In this document: one piece after another, positions 25,554 through 37,689 of the stretch
Layout of the letters: each line of letters starts with the position of its first letter
How positions within the stretch are numbered: position 1 is the stretch's first letter
NCBI GenBank assembly: GCA_001600875.1
Contig: BCLD01000012.1
Coordinates: 360,978-424,977 of the forward strand
Direction of reading: 5' to 3'
From: Solicoccozyma terricola
Taxonomy: Eukaryota > Basidiomycota > Tremellomycetes > Filobasidiales > Piskurozymaceae
DNA: 64,000 nt
Translations under genes and position numbers: made by a program
Notes under the pieces: generated by a model
What the model was told of the DNA's origin: nothing
The model's input: the letters and a program-made list of their open reading frames with translations, nothing else
The model's database searches: none

Positions 25554-28500
25554 ATGTCCGCCGGCTCATCCACAACCCAATCCGCATCCCAAACTGCTAA
25601 AGCAATCGCAGCAATCACCGCTCGTCAACAACAAACACTGACAATCCCTGAGATTGACTTTACACAACATCAGTTGGACAGCGGGGAGGTAGTGTTGACG
25701 AATGAGAGAGTGGTTAAGGATGTGAGTCTTGTGCTGTTGGTGGGGGTATGTGGGGAGGGGAGGGAGAAGACTTGTTTTGGCTGGTGGGGCTGGGATAAGG
25801 GCTTGGCACACCGTGGTGATGTTGGTGGTGGTTGTGGGAATCTGCTACGAGAATATTTCGGCACTGGGGTATCAATCAATGTTCTCGATGGACCATGATC
25901 AACAATCAGCGTCCATTATTTCTCAAACGATGTGTGCGATCATTGTTCTCAAAGGCATCTTTCAAAGTTGTAGCGGCCGATCTGTGTCCCTTTCAGGCGA
26001 GGTGATGCTGAACGGTGTTGAGATCAATGTGAGATGATGCGTATGGAAGACGATGCTGGTCAAGATGATGCGTGTATCATGCATTGTGCATGTTACTCGT
26101 GAAGGCATCGGAGGTGGTGTTGGTGGTGGAAGGAAAAGCAAGTTTTCGAGTTCTTGGAGTAGTAGCATGCGCGGTATCAAATGGCTATAAAGTTACTAAC
26201 AATTCTTTATCCTATCTCCATCGCTATTCACCTCCTCTCCATTTCATCATGATATCTTAACTTTCATCCAGGTCCAAGCACCAGCAATGTTCCTCCCAAC
26301 CGACGAGCAATTCTTCTCCCAAGCCGATCCTACTAAACCAGATATCGCCTTTTTAAAAAACCATTTCTATAGAGAGGGAAGGTTGACGGAGAAACAGGCG
26401 TTGTTCATCTTGGAGAAGTGAGGGAGGTGGTGATGAGAATTTGAGCGGGATTAGTCGTACTGATTTGATTGGCCAACAGGGGTGGAGAGTTGTTGAGACA
26501 GGAACCTAATTTGTTGGAGGTAGATGCACCGATCACTGGCGAGTATGGACATCGTTGTTGGAATTTAAAATGATATCTGACCGTTGGTTTTATGTTTGAT
26601 GGCACAGTTTGCGGTGATATTCATGGTCAATACGTGAGTCCGTTATGATACGCTTATCGCACAGGTCCTGTATCTGACCTTTCTTGTGCGCGCCCACAGT
26701 ATGATTTGATGAAATTGTTTGAAGTTGGAGGTAATCCAGCAGAGACTCGTTACTTGTTCTTGGGCGATTATGTGGACCGTGGTTATTTCTCAATCGAAGT
26801 GGGTCCTTTTCTCGAGAGAGAAGTGAGCTACGTTCGACGCTGATACCCCATCGGAATCGTTATTCAGTGCGTCTTGTACCTATGGTCCCTCAAGATGTGG
26901 TATCCGGACACTTTGTTCCTTCTGCGTGGCAATCACGAATGTCGTCATTTGACCGACTACTTTACGTTCAAATTGGAATGCAAGTCATCTTGCCTCTACG
27001 TTGCGCCGTGTCAGGAACTGATCGAGTCGGTTTTATCCCCAAACAGGTAAACACAAATACTCTGAAACGATCTACAACGCATGTATGGACTCGTTCTGTA
27101 ACCTTCCGCTCGCTGCTGTCATGAACAAGCAATTCCTTTGCATTCACGGTGGACTGAGCCCGGAATTGAATACGTTGGATGATCTGCGGATGGTGAGGAG
27201 CTGATCGATTCCACTATCTTATATCCGATTTCCTGATCCTTCTACGTCCCGCTTAGATCAACCGTTTTAGAGAACCACCGACCAGCGGACTCATGTGTGA
27301 CATTCTATGGGCGGATCCATTGGAAGAATTTGGAGCGGAAAAAATTCCAGATCCATTCGTTCACAATCACGTTCGAGGGTGTAGTTATTTCTTCACGTGG
27401 GTAGACCAACGTTACCTTTACCCTTGCGATTCTAGGCTGATTGAGTTGTTCGTCGCACAGTTACACTGCAGCTTGTAATTTCCTGGAACGTAACAATCTC
27501 CTGTCCATTATTCGAGCGCATGAGGCACAGGACGCTGGGTAAATATATACTCTCGAGTTCCTCATCACTATACACACGTATTGACGGCCTAATCCATTTA
27601 TCAGTTACCGCATGTACCGCAAGACCAAGACTACCGGTTTTCCATCTGTCATGACCATCTTCAGCGCACCCAACTACCTAGATGTCTACAACAACAAAGC
27701 AGCTGTTCTGAAGTATGAGTCCAATGTGATGAAGTGAGTGAGACAATGGAGAAAGAAGCCCTATTCGCCAGACCCTAAAGTATCGCCTGGTTCACAGCAT
27801 CCGTCAATTTAACTGCACGCCGCATCCTTACTGGCTTCCCAATTTCATGGACGTTTTCACGTGGAGTTTACCTTTTGTTGGAGAGAAGAGTGAGCAAGTG
27901 CGACTGTCTTGGGTACTCGTGCAGCCAAACTGAATCACCCGCCGTCACAGTTACCGACATGCTGATAGCGATCTTGAACTGTTGTACAAAGGAGGAGCTC
28001 GAGGAAGACGAGGAAGAGGAAGCTACCCCGGAAGAAGCTGTAACGCCAGTGCAAGAAGGTGAGCCTGAAAGCAATTAGCGCTCTCTAATAGCGAATGTTA
28101 ACAACGTGCCCTTACTACAGGCGTGGAAGAGATTGACAAGAGCAAAGCCATCAAGAACAAGATCTTGCTCGTTGGAAAAATGTCCAGAGTGTTCGCTTTA
28201 CTTCGGTACGTCTCGGTCGAGCCAAGGCACGTAGTTGGAGAGCTCATCAATCTGACTGTTTTACAGAGAGGAGACTGAAAGAGTCGGAGAGCTTAGTGGA
28301 GTCAATGATTCTACAACGCTTCCCGGAGGCGCGTTGGCTTCAGGTAATGAGGGGGTCAAGGATTCTATCCAGGGCTTTGCCGATGCGTAAGTGCAGATCA
28401 CCGAGGATGTTGATGCAACAGCTGATTGGCAACTAACTTGTTACAGACGCAAGGCGGATATCACGAACGAAAGGTACGAGGCAGCGCTGACGGAATAGTG

Positions 28501-28983
28501 ACGGCTTTGACTGACTTCAGTCTCATGTTTCCCTTAGGTTGCCCCCGGATCTTATCGATGTGAGTATGACCGGTACCCTACCTTCGCATTGCGTTTTAAT
28601 TGTGTTTCTCTTCGACTTGCCAGGCCGACGCCGAATCACCCGCCAGCCCAATGGCAAGTGCTGTGACGACCCCTAGTGAGGAGTCCTCGCCGGTCATGAG
28701 CCCACGGGAGTCCCCCAACCTGGGTGAGATGGGCAGCCCAATCTCGCCAATGGATGGTGCGCCATGGAAGCCAGGACACGGCCGACGCACCTCTCTCGGT
28801 ACTACCAAGGGCTCACCTTCCAACAGAAGAAGGAGTTTAGATCAGACGATGCACATGATCCGAGACGTCGTGGAAGGCAAGGACGCTCAAAACAACGATG
28901 CATCAATCGAGCGCATCGCCGAGGCTATCAGTAGTCCTACCTCCAGCCCTATCAAAACGAAGCCAACGCATGGTTTGGCATGA
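25554..28983 (+). CDS. CNA1: Calcineurin A catalytic subunit (PP2B)
   Basis: A Ca2+/calmodulin-dependent Ser/Thr phosphatase. Seventeen exons (25554-25721, 26272-26417, 26480-26538, 26608-26633, 26700-26798, 26868-26979, 27047-27192, 27257-27396, 27461-27538, 27605-27733, 27798-27889, 27951-28058, 28121-28205, 28267-28386, 28447-28473, 28538-28559, 28624-28983) give 638 aa. Metal-site motifs are GDIHGQ (about 126), GDYVDRG (about 155) and RGNHE (about 186). An acidic stretch after the calcineurin-B-binding helix is followed by the calmodulin-binding segment [20 protein letters not shown] and the autoinhibitory motif ITNERLPP (about 509). The C-terminus is a Ser-Pro-rich tail like that of Cryptococcus Cna1. 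Intron 1 is 550 nt. Introns 3 and 6 are GC-AG. Confidence 0.96.
25722..26271 (+). other. CNA1: Long (550-nt) first intron of CNA1
   Basis: GTGAGT...CATCCAG bounds the intron. It is about eight times the typical intron length in the window, G-rich at its 5' end, with repeated GATGATGCG words at about 26033-26075. I found no clear box C/D or H/ACA pair and no conserved exon in it. Confidence 0.8.
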
Positions 28984-29198
28984 ACGGTTCTTTCAACTAT
29001 CCCGTCGTTCGTCCGGCTTCTTTTTGTATGTTATCGACGGCTTTTCAGCATTTCGACCTCCCTTTTCATTCCCTCTTGCCCTCATGCATGTCAAGGCGAT
29101 ATCTCACGACCTCATGTAGTATATACGACGTGGATCTACGATAATGGATGTGATAATGCTCGTTACAATGCTGTCTTTGGCGCCACACATTGGATCCC

Positions 29199-30499
29199 TC
29201 AGCCCAATCGAACCTGCTGCATACCCTCATTGGCCTGACCAACAGCCCCGTCGAGTCGTAGGACACTTATCCGCGTGCCTAGCCCTGGCCATGGCTTCTT
29301 GGATTGCGCTGCAGGAGCACGCTGTGATTCTTTGATGTCCAATAGTTGCTGGTACACCCAATTGGAATTTGTGAGAGGACCTAAGTCCTCTTCGGACTCG
29401 AGACGCTGCAATGGCACAGGATTCAACAACTCTGGACAAAACATCCCAACGCTCGTTCAGGAACTCACAGCTTTGACATCCGCATAGTTACCTTCCAGTC
29501 CCGTTGCCTCACGGATGACCTTGTCGGTCCCAAACTCGTGATATAACCTCACATCGTGTACCCGGAAGAGGACCTTGTCTACTCTGAGGAACAGTCGCTG
29601 AAGAATGAAGAAAGAGTGGGGCATCACTCGCTACAATTATTGACGAGTCAGCTGGGGATTGAATTCATAGCAATGCGTCCACGCTTACTATTCGCACGTT
29701 CAGGATGGAGTCTCCATTGTCATGTAACTCATCCTCGAACATTGGTACGTCATCGTAGAACAGAATAGTATCCAAAACAGGATCTTGCCTTGCCAACAAG
29801 GTCATTGGTATCGTCTCGTCCTGTGTTAATTCGAAGCTCTGCACCTGACCTAGATTCAGTGGCCTCGATTTCAGGTAGCGGAGCATAACAAACTCACCCG
29901 ACTGCTATCTCTCAGACTTCCAGCATATGTACTTGAGTATGTCCAATCGTGAGGTTTCGTTGGCTTGCTGGAGATTGGTATATCCGAAAGCTGCACACTC
30001 TCCTTCGAGCTATATGGTCCAGGTAGTCAGATGTGTCTGTGTAGGCTGAGTCACGGTCCTTACTGACCGGTTCCTACCCCATTCCTCTGCCATCGAAACC
30101 AGTACACCGCCTCCCACCCTCTCCTCCCAGCCCTCTCCAACCGCTACTTGCGCCAAAGCATCGATACCATTGAAGTCCATGGTCCAGGCGGCCGTTGAAT
30201 TTGAGCTGGACGGATCTGAACTGCTCGACGCGGGATCCGGAGCGTACTGCAATGATAGCATATTGTTCCCAAACGTCATTTCTGGTAGTGGGATATCTAC
30301 GTGCTCTCCGACGCTGACGATGCATATGTAGAGATCAAAGTCTTGTCAGAATGAGGGGCTTTCAAGAGCTGCACCATACTCACGCGTCTATTTCCTTGCC
30401 GTTAAGGATGGGTTTCTTGACGGTCTGTATCGTCCATCGACCTATTGACAGCTTTCGTGTGGATCCTCGCTCTGAGAGATGGTAATGAGGTGTCGACAT
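29199..30499 (-). CDS. TIP41: TIP41-like protein (PP2A/TOR pathway regulator)
   Basis: In yeast Tip41 works with Tap42 and PP2A-like phosphatases downstream of TOR. Six exons (30499-30384, 30313-30068, 30009-29898, 29844-29689, 29630-29469, 29429-29199) give 340 aa. Family blocks in order are LSIGRWTIQTVKKPILNG, IPLPEMTFGNNML, MDFNGIDALAQV, HDWTYSSTYAGS, LTQDETIPMTLLARQDPVL, ILFYDDVPMFEDELHDNG, LNVRIRVMPHSFFILQRLFL and RLYHEFGTDKVIREATG. The start ATG at 30499 has an ACC context. The last exon (from 29429) is inferred from frame and a plausible acceptor and is less certain. The gene is tail to tail with calcineurin A. Confidence 0.92.
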
Positions 30500-30792
30500 G
30501 GTGACGTTGTCAGCAAGTGTAGCAAAGAAGTTGGTAAATCGACGAAGATCCTTGGCTTGAGAGTTGGATGATGGGCGACGGGCATCATAGGCCGTTTTGT
30601 CGCCACTGACAATGTCCCTGGCTAGCACTTATGTCATATGGGATAAGGGTCACAGATTACAAGCTGAGACGGCTGCTAGGGCGTAGAATGTCGTGAAGTA
30701 ATTACTTAATAGTGTGAAACAAGTCTGACGACAGACAGATCTGGGGATTGCCGGAAACGTCGACTGATATGCAGGATCTGCTCTTCTTGGGT

Positions 30793-33700
30793 TCACTTCA
30801 GACTGGTTAGAAGGTTCAGAACCAACCGTGCTTCATAGGGTGAGTTCGTGTATACGACATTAGGGTTGGTGGAAGTTGTGCGTAAAATATTGGGTGCGAA
30901 GACGAGCGCTTCAGAGCAGGAGAGGATTTTAGTAAGGCCCTATTGAATCACTAAAATTCCCGCTCACCCAAATTGCTGGCGGTCATTTTTGTTTCGGCGA
31001 TTACGCTGTCGACAGTGAATAGCCTGGAAAAGATTACCATAAGTGAGAGCGTGGATGTCGACGTGTGCACGACCTTACTGCAAAAAATTGATGAGGTACA
31101 GCAACGCTCGTCGATTGTAAGGTGGTAACTCGGCGAGGAAAGCGCAGCTCCTAGCTTCGTCGCTGGAGCACTCGAGAGCGGTGTTGTACATGTCGTTCGG
31201 GATAAGTGGTTCTCGTAACTCTCGAAGCCATAGCTTGAGGAGGGAAGCCACAATGTAAGGCTCATCTACCCCGGTCTAGGTGGAAAGATATTGTCAGATA
31301 GCAAATCGCAGATCACAATGATCAGCCGCCACCCACAAGTTGGTAATGTCCTCTATCCAATTTCGCTTTCATCTCTGAGATAGAATCACTATCTCCTGGC
31401 ACTCGAAAAATCCCCTCGCAAGTCAAGCCTCCAAGGGAGATGATCGCCTCTGCAAGGAAAGACAAAATATACGGAATGGGGGCGTTCCGATGGGTGGATT
31501 CTTGCATTTTCATTACACCCCCGAGACTTTCACCGAAGACGGACGAAGTGAAAGCGGCATTCTTGAGTATTGGATTAAGTGGTCAGAGGAAAAACTGTGA
31601 TATTACAGACCGAAGACACACCCACCGAAGCTTGCTCAATCTCACCTGTAGAGTAACCTAGTCAGTGAAGAAACTGCAGTCGACTGGCGAGTTGTTCCTC
31701 CTCACCGAACATCAATGCCCTCGAACGCGGGCCCTTGGTCATAATTATTCCCAGCTTTTCAATACAGTCTGATGGGGACTATCAGCAAGCGCCCAATGGC
31801 TCTACACGTCCTTCCACTACTCACGAGCTGCCATTACCGTGATCCCGGCATCCTCGTTGTTCAAGTTTCGTTTCAGGAACGACTCGACCGTCCACTTCAG
31901 ATTTGTACTAGGACCGAACGTGACTAGTAGAACACAGAGCAGCTGGAATCCTAGGAAATTTGCGCGACTGAAGAGAAAAGAGAGGTCAACCCAATCAGGT
32001 GGTCGTTATTCAACGAGCAGCCAAACTTACCGATCCGGGTTGAGTGTCAGCTGCTTCATGCATTGCGAATATATCTCATCCCTTATCTCAGGATGAGTAA
32101 TACCGAGCTGAAGTAACCATCGTTCTTCCTCAAGTAACCATCGCCTTTCGGTCTGGCTCCACAGCCTTGTCTCGTCCATCGCAGGATTTTCTGCCTCTGC
32201 GATATTACGCGCGGAAGCCGATGTTTGAACGGGAGTGATACCAGCCACAGGCTTGTCACGTTCGCCCATGACGTGCTGGATGACTTTGAATGTTCGAATT
32301 GACTCTCTTTGAAAATCTCGACTGGTTTGCAAGAGGGGCGCTGTAATAGCAGGCTACAAGACGAAAAACACGTCAGTTTAGATCAGGAACAACGAAACGC
32401 CACCGATGTCAACTCGCCTTCTGCCACTCCAGAAGTTCCTGAAGGGGGACGACTCGCCGCATGAACCCTCTGCGGTGTCTGGCGAAGTAGCGGCCAGAAT
32501 AGTCATCTTGCTTGAAGTTGTGAATATCTTGAGAGATACCCGTAGGCAGGAGAGGGTGTAGTCTAGAGAACAGAAAACGATTCAAAGCTGTGACGAGACA
32601 TCCGGAAAAAGTCCTCACTTACCCAGTGCTCAGCCGTTTTGTTTCAAAAGGCAACTCCACATGTATCGGACCGTCAGACCCGGTAAGAAGTTCAGATGCA
32701 CTCGCAGAATTTTGGATAATGCACATCGCCTGCGGTGGTTGTAAATCTGGGAATACCCAACGTCCTTCAACGACTGTTTAAGGGGATGGTATCACTCGCT
32801 TACCATTGTCACTCGCCAAGCCGGCCAAATCTTCCAGACCAGGCACTTGATTCGTTACAATGGCCGGGATCGATCTCTTGGTACGGGGTCTCAATCTTGC
32901 GAAGAACCCGCCTCTTGCGGAGGGTGGCGGCGAAGGTAATCCGTTGAAATCGGTGGTGTCACTCGTCAACTTTGAATCTACCCTCTTTGGCGAGAAAGAA
33001 AGCATGGGAGATGCCGGGGTCCTTGGAGAACTCTCTGATTCGCTACCGTTGAATCCAGTGTCTTCCACCCCGCGATTCCGAGCACGGCGATGTGGCGATT
33101 TGACAAACGGGCTGACTAGATGCCCACTAGTCAACGCAGATGGCGACGATTTGGACATTCCGGACCGATTGTCAATATGAGACGTTTTATCCCATCCAAG
33201 CTCTATAGGTATGGACCTTTTGCCGCTTCTAAAGTCCTTCGAAGGGAGAGCGGACGACGGTGATTTCTGAGGGGTATTGTGAGCTTCGTGAGGCAAGAAC
33301 GGCGCGATAGTCCCTTTGGAATGTCGTGTGTTCCCAGTAATTGTGATAGGACTTCCTCGCTTATGCAAAGCAGATGTTACCGATTCTTGTAGAGGTGGAG
33401 GGTACGCTCTATTCCTCCTCTTGGTGTCCTTTCCCCATGTCCCTTTTCCATCCTTGTCCGGATGGAAATCGCCACACTCTTGCCCATTCGTACCAGCGTT
33501 GATGCCCGATCTACTGATTTCTGATCCTGCTGAACGTTCACCAAGAGCGTTGACTTGTATCATGCCGAGTGGAATCACAAGATCATCGGTTGGTCGTGTC
33601 CACCTAGTCTCGCCAGTGACGGTTTCTACAATGATGAAATAATTAGTTGATTCAGCAAGAGTACGAATCGCGCATTGATAAGTAACGGACGTACGATAGA

Positions 33701-34828
33701 AATAGCTCCTTCCCCCTCGATTCTGATCTGATAGCTCCCACCATTCTCCCTCTGGCTTCCTCGGCAATCTGGGGTCATTGACATTATAAGTCAGCTGCTC
33801 CAGTTCGATTTGCGACACGTTTGTAGATTGACATACACCAAAGCTCCAATCGGAGGATCCCATGAGCAATCACCGGTAGATGGACACGCATAGAATGTTG
33901 ATTGGGTCTATGTGTATCGCCACATTATTGACGGAGAATTAGCACTGTTAACTTATCACAAACGGAAATCGACGCACCACAGGATCTGATAAAACCACCC
34001 AAAAGTTCGCCTATCAGATGATAGGGGATTTGTTTTTTAACAACGTCAGCATATCATTCCTTCCAACTACCTTGTCATTTGATAACTCACTCCCCAAGCC
34101 GTCGGCGTATGCTCTATTCCACCTATCAAGCTAACCACCGATCCATTCGCACTCGTGTTTCCTCTTTGAAATCCACTTCCCACCTTTGTCTTGGTCGATA
34201 CACCATCTTCATCATTTAAACTTGACCTAGATGAAGCTCGACCCAACGTTGAGAATGTAGGTCTATCATTCCATGTTGAAGGCGGTGATAATCTCATATC
34301 TCCTTTCAAATGGTGTTGTTTCTTGAATTCATCTCCAGCTCGATCATCACTACTTTCACCACTATCAACTTGTTCAACCATAATATCCTGCTGCTGGTCT
34401 ACTTTCTCGATTTCCGAATTATGAATCATCATCATCCCATTTGAATCCACTATTTCTTCCTGTATCGTATCCGTAGGACGTTTCGAATGATGATGGAGTG
34501 ACGATGTTGACCCTGTCCCTTTCCCAACACCCAACCCAAACATTCCTGATCCCGATTCGACCGTAAGAGGAGACATGTTCATATCCTTCCTACTCTCCAA
34601 ATCGTCTTCATCCTCCGCCGCTGTACTTTGAGGAGGGCCGACATCGACGACACGTCCCATAGAAGGGATCAAGAGAGTAGGAGTAGGTGGTGGTGGTGGT
34701 CCCATAGACCCTGATGGACTGATTGGGGGAGACCGAATCCCAACTTTCAACCTATTCAATGAGTTGCCCGATGCTGAGCGTGGTAAAGTCGGTAGTGGTC
34801 GAAGAGCAGTAGTGGTGGCCGACCCCAT
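30793..34828 (-). CDS. WW-WW-MyTH4-RhoGAP protein (ARHGAP39/Vilse-like)
   Basis: A predicted GTPase activator for Rho-family GTPases. Fifteen exons (34828-34091, 34010-33978, 33907-33837, 33768-33695, 33625-32804, 32773-32623, 32562-32418, 32353-32031, 31967-31825, 31768-31706, 31645-31626, 31561-31337, 31275-31079, 31023-30968, 30908-30793) give 1058 aa. The order is a low-complexity N-terminus, WW1 (about 247-280, FWVVLSDPV...CSWDPP) and WW2 (about 288-320, WWELSD...YFYQTVTGETRWTRP). A disordered basic linker follows, then MyTH4 (about 660-860) and RhoGAP (about 880-1035). The RhoGAP has Arg finger GIFRVPG, LLKLWLRELREPLIP and SNLALVFAPNI. Intron 7 is GC-AG and exon 11 is only 20 nt. Confidence 0.9.
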
Positions 34829-35372
34829 GGCTGGCAAGGGTATCAGGTAGGTTGTGATGTAGAGGGTACCCTGATTGTGAGAAGACGAGGAGAGGTGACA
34901 TGTATCAACTCGAAATGGATCTGTTGAAAGGCCGGGCAAGTCAAAGGGACCCTGGACGAATACCTGAAAATGAGACGATGTCGGTTGGGAGACAGCTGAT
35001 GCTGGACAGCGAGGGAGGTTGAGTGATATGGCCGACAATTCATGTATACACTGAGCTTACAACACCGTCTACCCCCTCGTCACTGCTCTTTGCACTTTCT
35101 ACTCGATCCCACCCCTACCATGGTCGCTGACTCTTGACTACTACAGGAACAACGCGTATATCTTGTCTCTCGCTCCCGTGGAATGCAGCGAACTGTGTTT
35201 CATCCCCTGGCAAGTCCAGTTCCGTGTCTGCCACACCAGATTGTTCCAGGATAACACAGCAAGAGACGTCCAAGCCGCGACCGACACCACAAGCTGTCGG
35301 GGAATATCTTCCCACATTCGAGCTTTCAGTCAATCCAGACGAATGGATGATGATGGATGTCCGCACATTCTC
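34829..35372. other. 5' flank of the RhoGAP gene / 3' flank of BMT2
   Basis: No separate gene is supported. Immediately after the BMT2 stop, the same minus-strand frame stays open for about 84 codons (35372-35118). The rest, 34829-35110, reads as CT-rich leader for the RhoGAP gene. Confidence 0.45.
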
Positions 35373-36461
35373 TCACCCGCCATCATCCCTCAATAAGATG
35401 GCGAAATTATTTCTCTTCCCTCCTTCATTAACCACCTTCTTCCTCTCAAACCCACCAGTCCTCATTCCTACATCTCTACGACTAAACAACCAATACCCAA
35501 CTTTCCCACCTTGCTTCCATCTCTTCTTCACCATCTCGAACCCGATTTCTCGCATCAGATCGAGAAAGTGCGGTTCGGTCAGGTAGCGGGAGTTGATTAC
35601 GCATGGGAGGGGAAGTACGAGGAAGAGATATGATGAAGGGGATGGTAGGAGATGGGAGTGGATTAGACGAAGCATTCGACCTGTAGAAAAGAATGTAAAG
35701 GAAAACGTCAGCTTGGACGATGTGATGCAAGACCTCGATATTCAAAAACACACACACACACACACACACCAACTCACCTCGATCCTCAGCTGTTGCTACA
35801 AAATTCAACACCAGACTACAACTGACAATATCAAACATCTCTTCCTCCTTCTGAGGTGGTTTCCGATCCATGAAATCTTGTTTCAAGATCTGAGGATGTC
35901 TCGAGTTTAGATCTATCGGAGTATTTGAGATATACGATTGACGAGCTGCGTAATTCGTTGGCGAGAGAGCTCCTATTTCAAGCATTCTAAATTTGAAGAC
36001 CTCTATTCGTCATTTTGGCCAAAAATCCCCCAACCCGAGCGGAGAAGGAACAGAGGGATCACTCACCTCAAAGTCCTAGATTCCATCTTTTTTTCTCCAT
36101 CAACAACCTTATCCTCCATCCTTCGTCCTTGTCCCAATTCCCTCAACCACTCGATCAACACTTTCGAGCTATCTCCACCTCTTTCTTTATCTTGACCTAA
36201 CGATGATGCTTCCTGATATGCATCCAACCCTCCAAGAGCTTCTATCTCCGCATTGATAGTACCCAACTGCGATGATATCCGCTCTTCATCATCTTTGGAA
36301 TTCGACGATATTGATTTCTCTAAAAGTGATTTCTTCTTGAGTAGGACGTGAAAGCTTTGTATGATGGATTGCGTTGCTTTATGGGATGCACCACGAGTGG
36401 AAGGGGTAGAAGAAGTTGGGATAACGGTGATAGGTTGCTTTCGACGAGTTTTTGGACGCAT
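35373..36461 (-). CDS. BMT2: 25S rRNA adenine-N1 methyltransferase (BMT2)
   Basis: An S-adenosylmethionine-dependent nucleolar enzyme; yeast Bmt2 makes m1A2142 in 25S rRNA. Exons 36461-36067, 35986-35778 and 35680-35373 give 303 aa. A basic N-terminus (MRPKTRRKQP) and helical linker precede LEIGALSP, IDLNSRHPQILKQDFMDR, EMFDIVSCSLVLNFV (nucleotide-binding and catalytic region), LFLVLPLPCVINSRYL, LMREIGFEM and the C-terminal KRNNFAILL. The second intron holds a (CA)9 tract. Divergent from mL54 with 204 bp between starts. Confidence 0.9.
35751..35769. repeat. (CA)n microsatellite in BMT2 intron 2
   Basis: About nine CA units close to the donor of intron 35777-35681. Confidence 0.85.
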
Positions 36462-36665
36462 TTGGGGGGTTGTGGTTGAGAACGAATGAACTACAGATAA
36501 ATATCTATATCATTCCACATTCCATGCCAAGTTACTTGACCCTGATGTACCAACCCTTTCACGTGTCGGGACAGCACATTCGACTAATCAGAAAGTCACC
36601 TCCGCCCTCTCTCGCTATTACCCACGTCTCTCATCATCCCATCCACCAACAGCATCTACACATCA
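36462..36665. promoter_or_regulatory. Divergent promoter region between BMT2 and mL54
   Basis: A short 204-bp spacer between two diverging starts, both in ribosome-biogenesis or ribosomal genes. No motif is recognised. Confidence 0.45.
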
Positions 36666-37269
36666 ATGATCACATCAGCATCCACCATCCGACGCGCAAG
36701 TCGCTCGATCCTACCTCAATGTATCGCTTGTGCACGGAGATCCCTCGTTTCAAAGGCAACTGCAACCGCAACCGTTCAAGCTGGATCTTCAAAACCATCG
36801 CATCGTATGTCCCACAATTTCACAAACGCTCGGTCAACCTGATACACTGACATTTGTTCCACACTCCCCTTGCACCCAGCTCCATCGATAATGAAAGCAG
36901 GAACCGTGATGAAAGGTTTTTCAATCCTTAAAGATACACCGGATCCCATAGCTCTACCAGATGAAGAATATCCACCTTGGGTATGGACGTTGACCGATGC
37001 GGTCAAGTCAGCTGAGACCAACGACAAGGAAAAGGCCACGATATCATCTGCAAATAAGAGCTCAATGGAGCAGAAGGAAAGTGGGTTTGATCTTCAAGCT
37101 GAGAAACGGAAAATGAGGTCTGCGTGAGTTTGGTTTTTTCAAAAAACTACTTGTTGGGGGTTTCCCACCGCCCCCTCTTTTATCTATCCATGACGACTGA
37201 AACATACAAATCAACACTCACAGAAGTCGAGAAGCTATCAAGGGTAGGAATTTGCTCAAGTCTACGTAG
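36666..37269 (+). CDS. MRPL37: Mitochondrial large-subunit ribosomal protein mL54 (MRPL37)
   Basis: Exons 36666-36804, 36880-37123 and 37224-37269 give 142 aa. The N-terminus (MITSASTIRRASRSIL) is a clear import signal with Arg/Ser and no acidic residues. The family block MKAGTVMKGFSILKDTPDPIA, then LPDEEYPPWVWTL, matches mL54. The tail AIKGRNLLKST corresponds to the usual KAIKxxNFxK end. The ATG at 36666 is the first in the frame that gives this presequence. Confidence 0.9.
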
Positions 37270-37689
37270 ATGTTCAATCTTAGACTCTATATGTATCATT
37301 ATGCATCTATCGTTCTCCTCGACGCGTTTGAAAGTCCCGCTGTGAAGACACAAGGCCATTGTACTTGCCTAATGAAACAGGCACTCTCCTCTGCTTTCAG
37401 ACGACCATGACCGATTAGAATATATCGAAGAGATTTACAGAAACATGGTAAGAGAACAATGCGTGAGATAGGGGAAAAAAACGTAAATAATGAGGAGGGG
37501 GGATCGGAGGCGTTGGATATTCGTTATGGGGCGGACGGGTGCCCGCTGGTTTTGAGAAGCCTAGGAATATTGAGCGTTTTGGGAATCGTTGAGAAATGAA
37601 TGAAATGTCGATATCCGGCGAGGGCGGAGAGGTTGTTTAATCGAAGGACGCCACTTGATTTTTGATTTGACGAATCGACTCTTCGTTCT
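37270..37689. other. Convergent 3' flank
   Basis: The region between the mL54 stop and the cyclin stop. It contains possible splice-like sites but no supported coding exon. Confidence 0.45.

Noticed and set aside
35134..35586. 150-codon + ORF opposite BMT2
   Set aside because: Antisense of the BMT2 last exon and its flank; no splice or family support.
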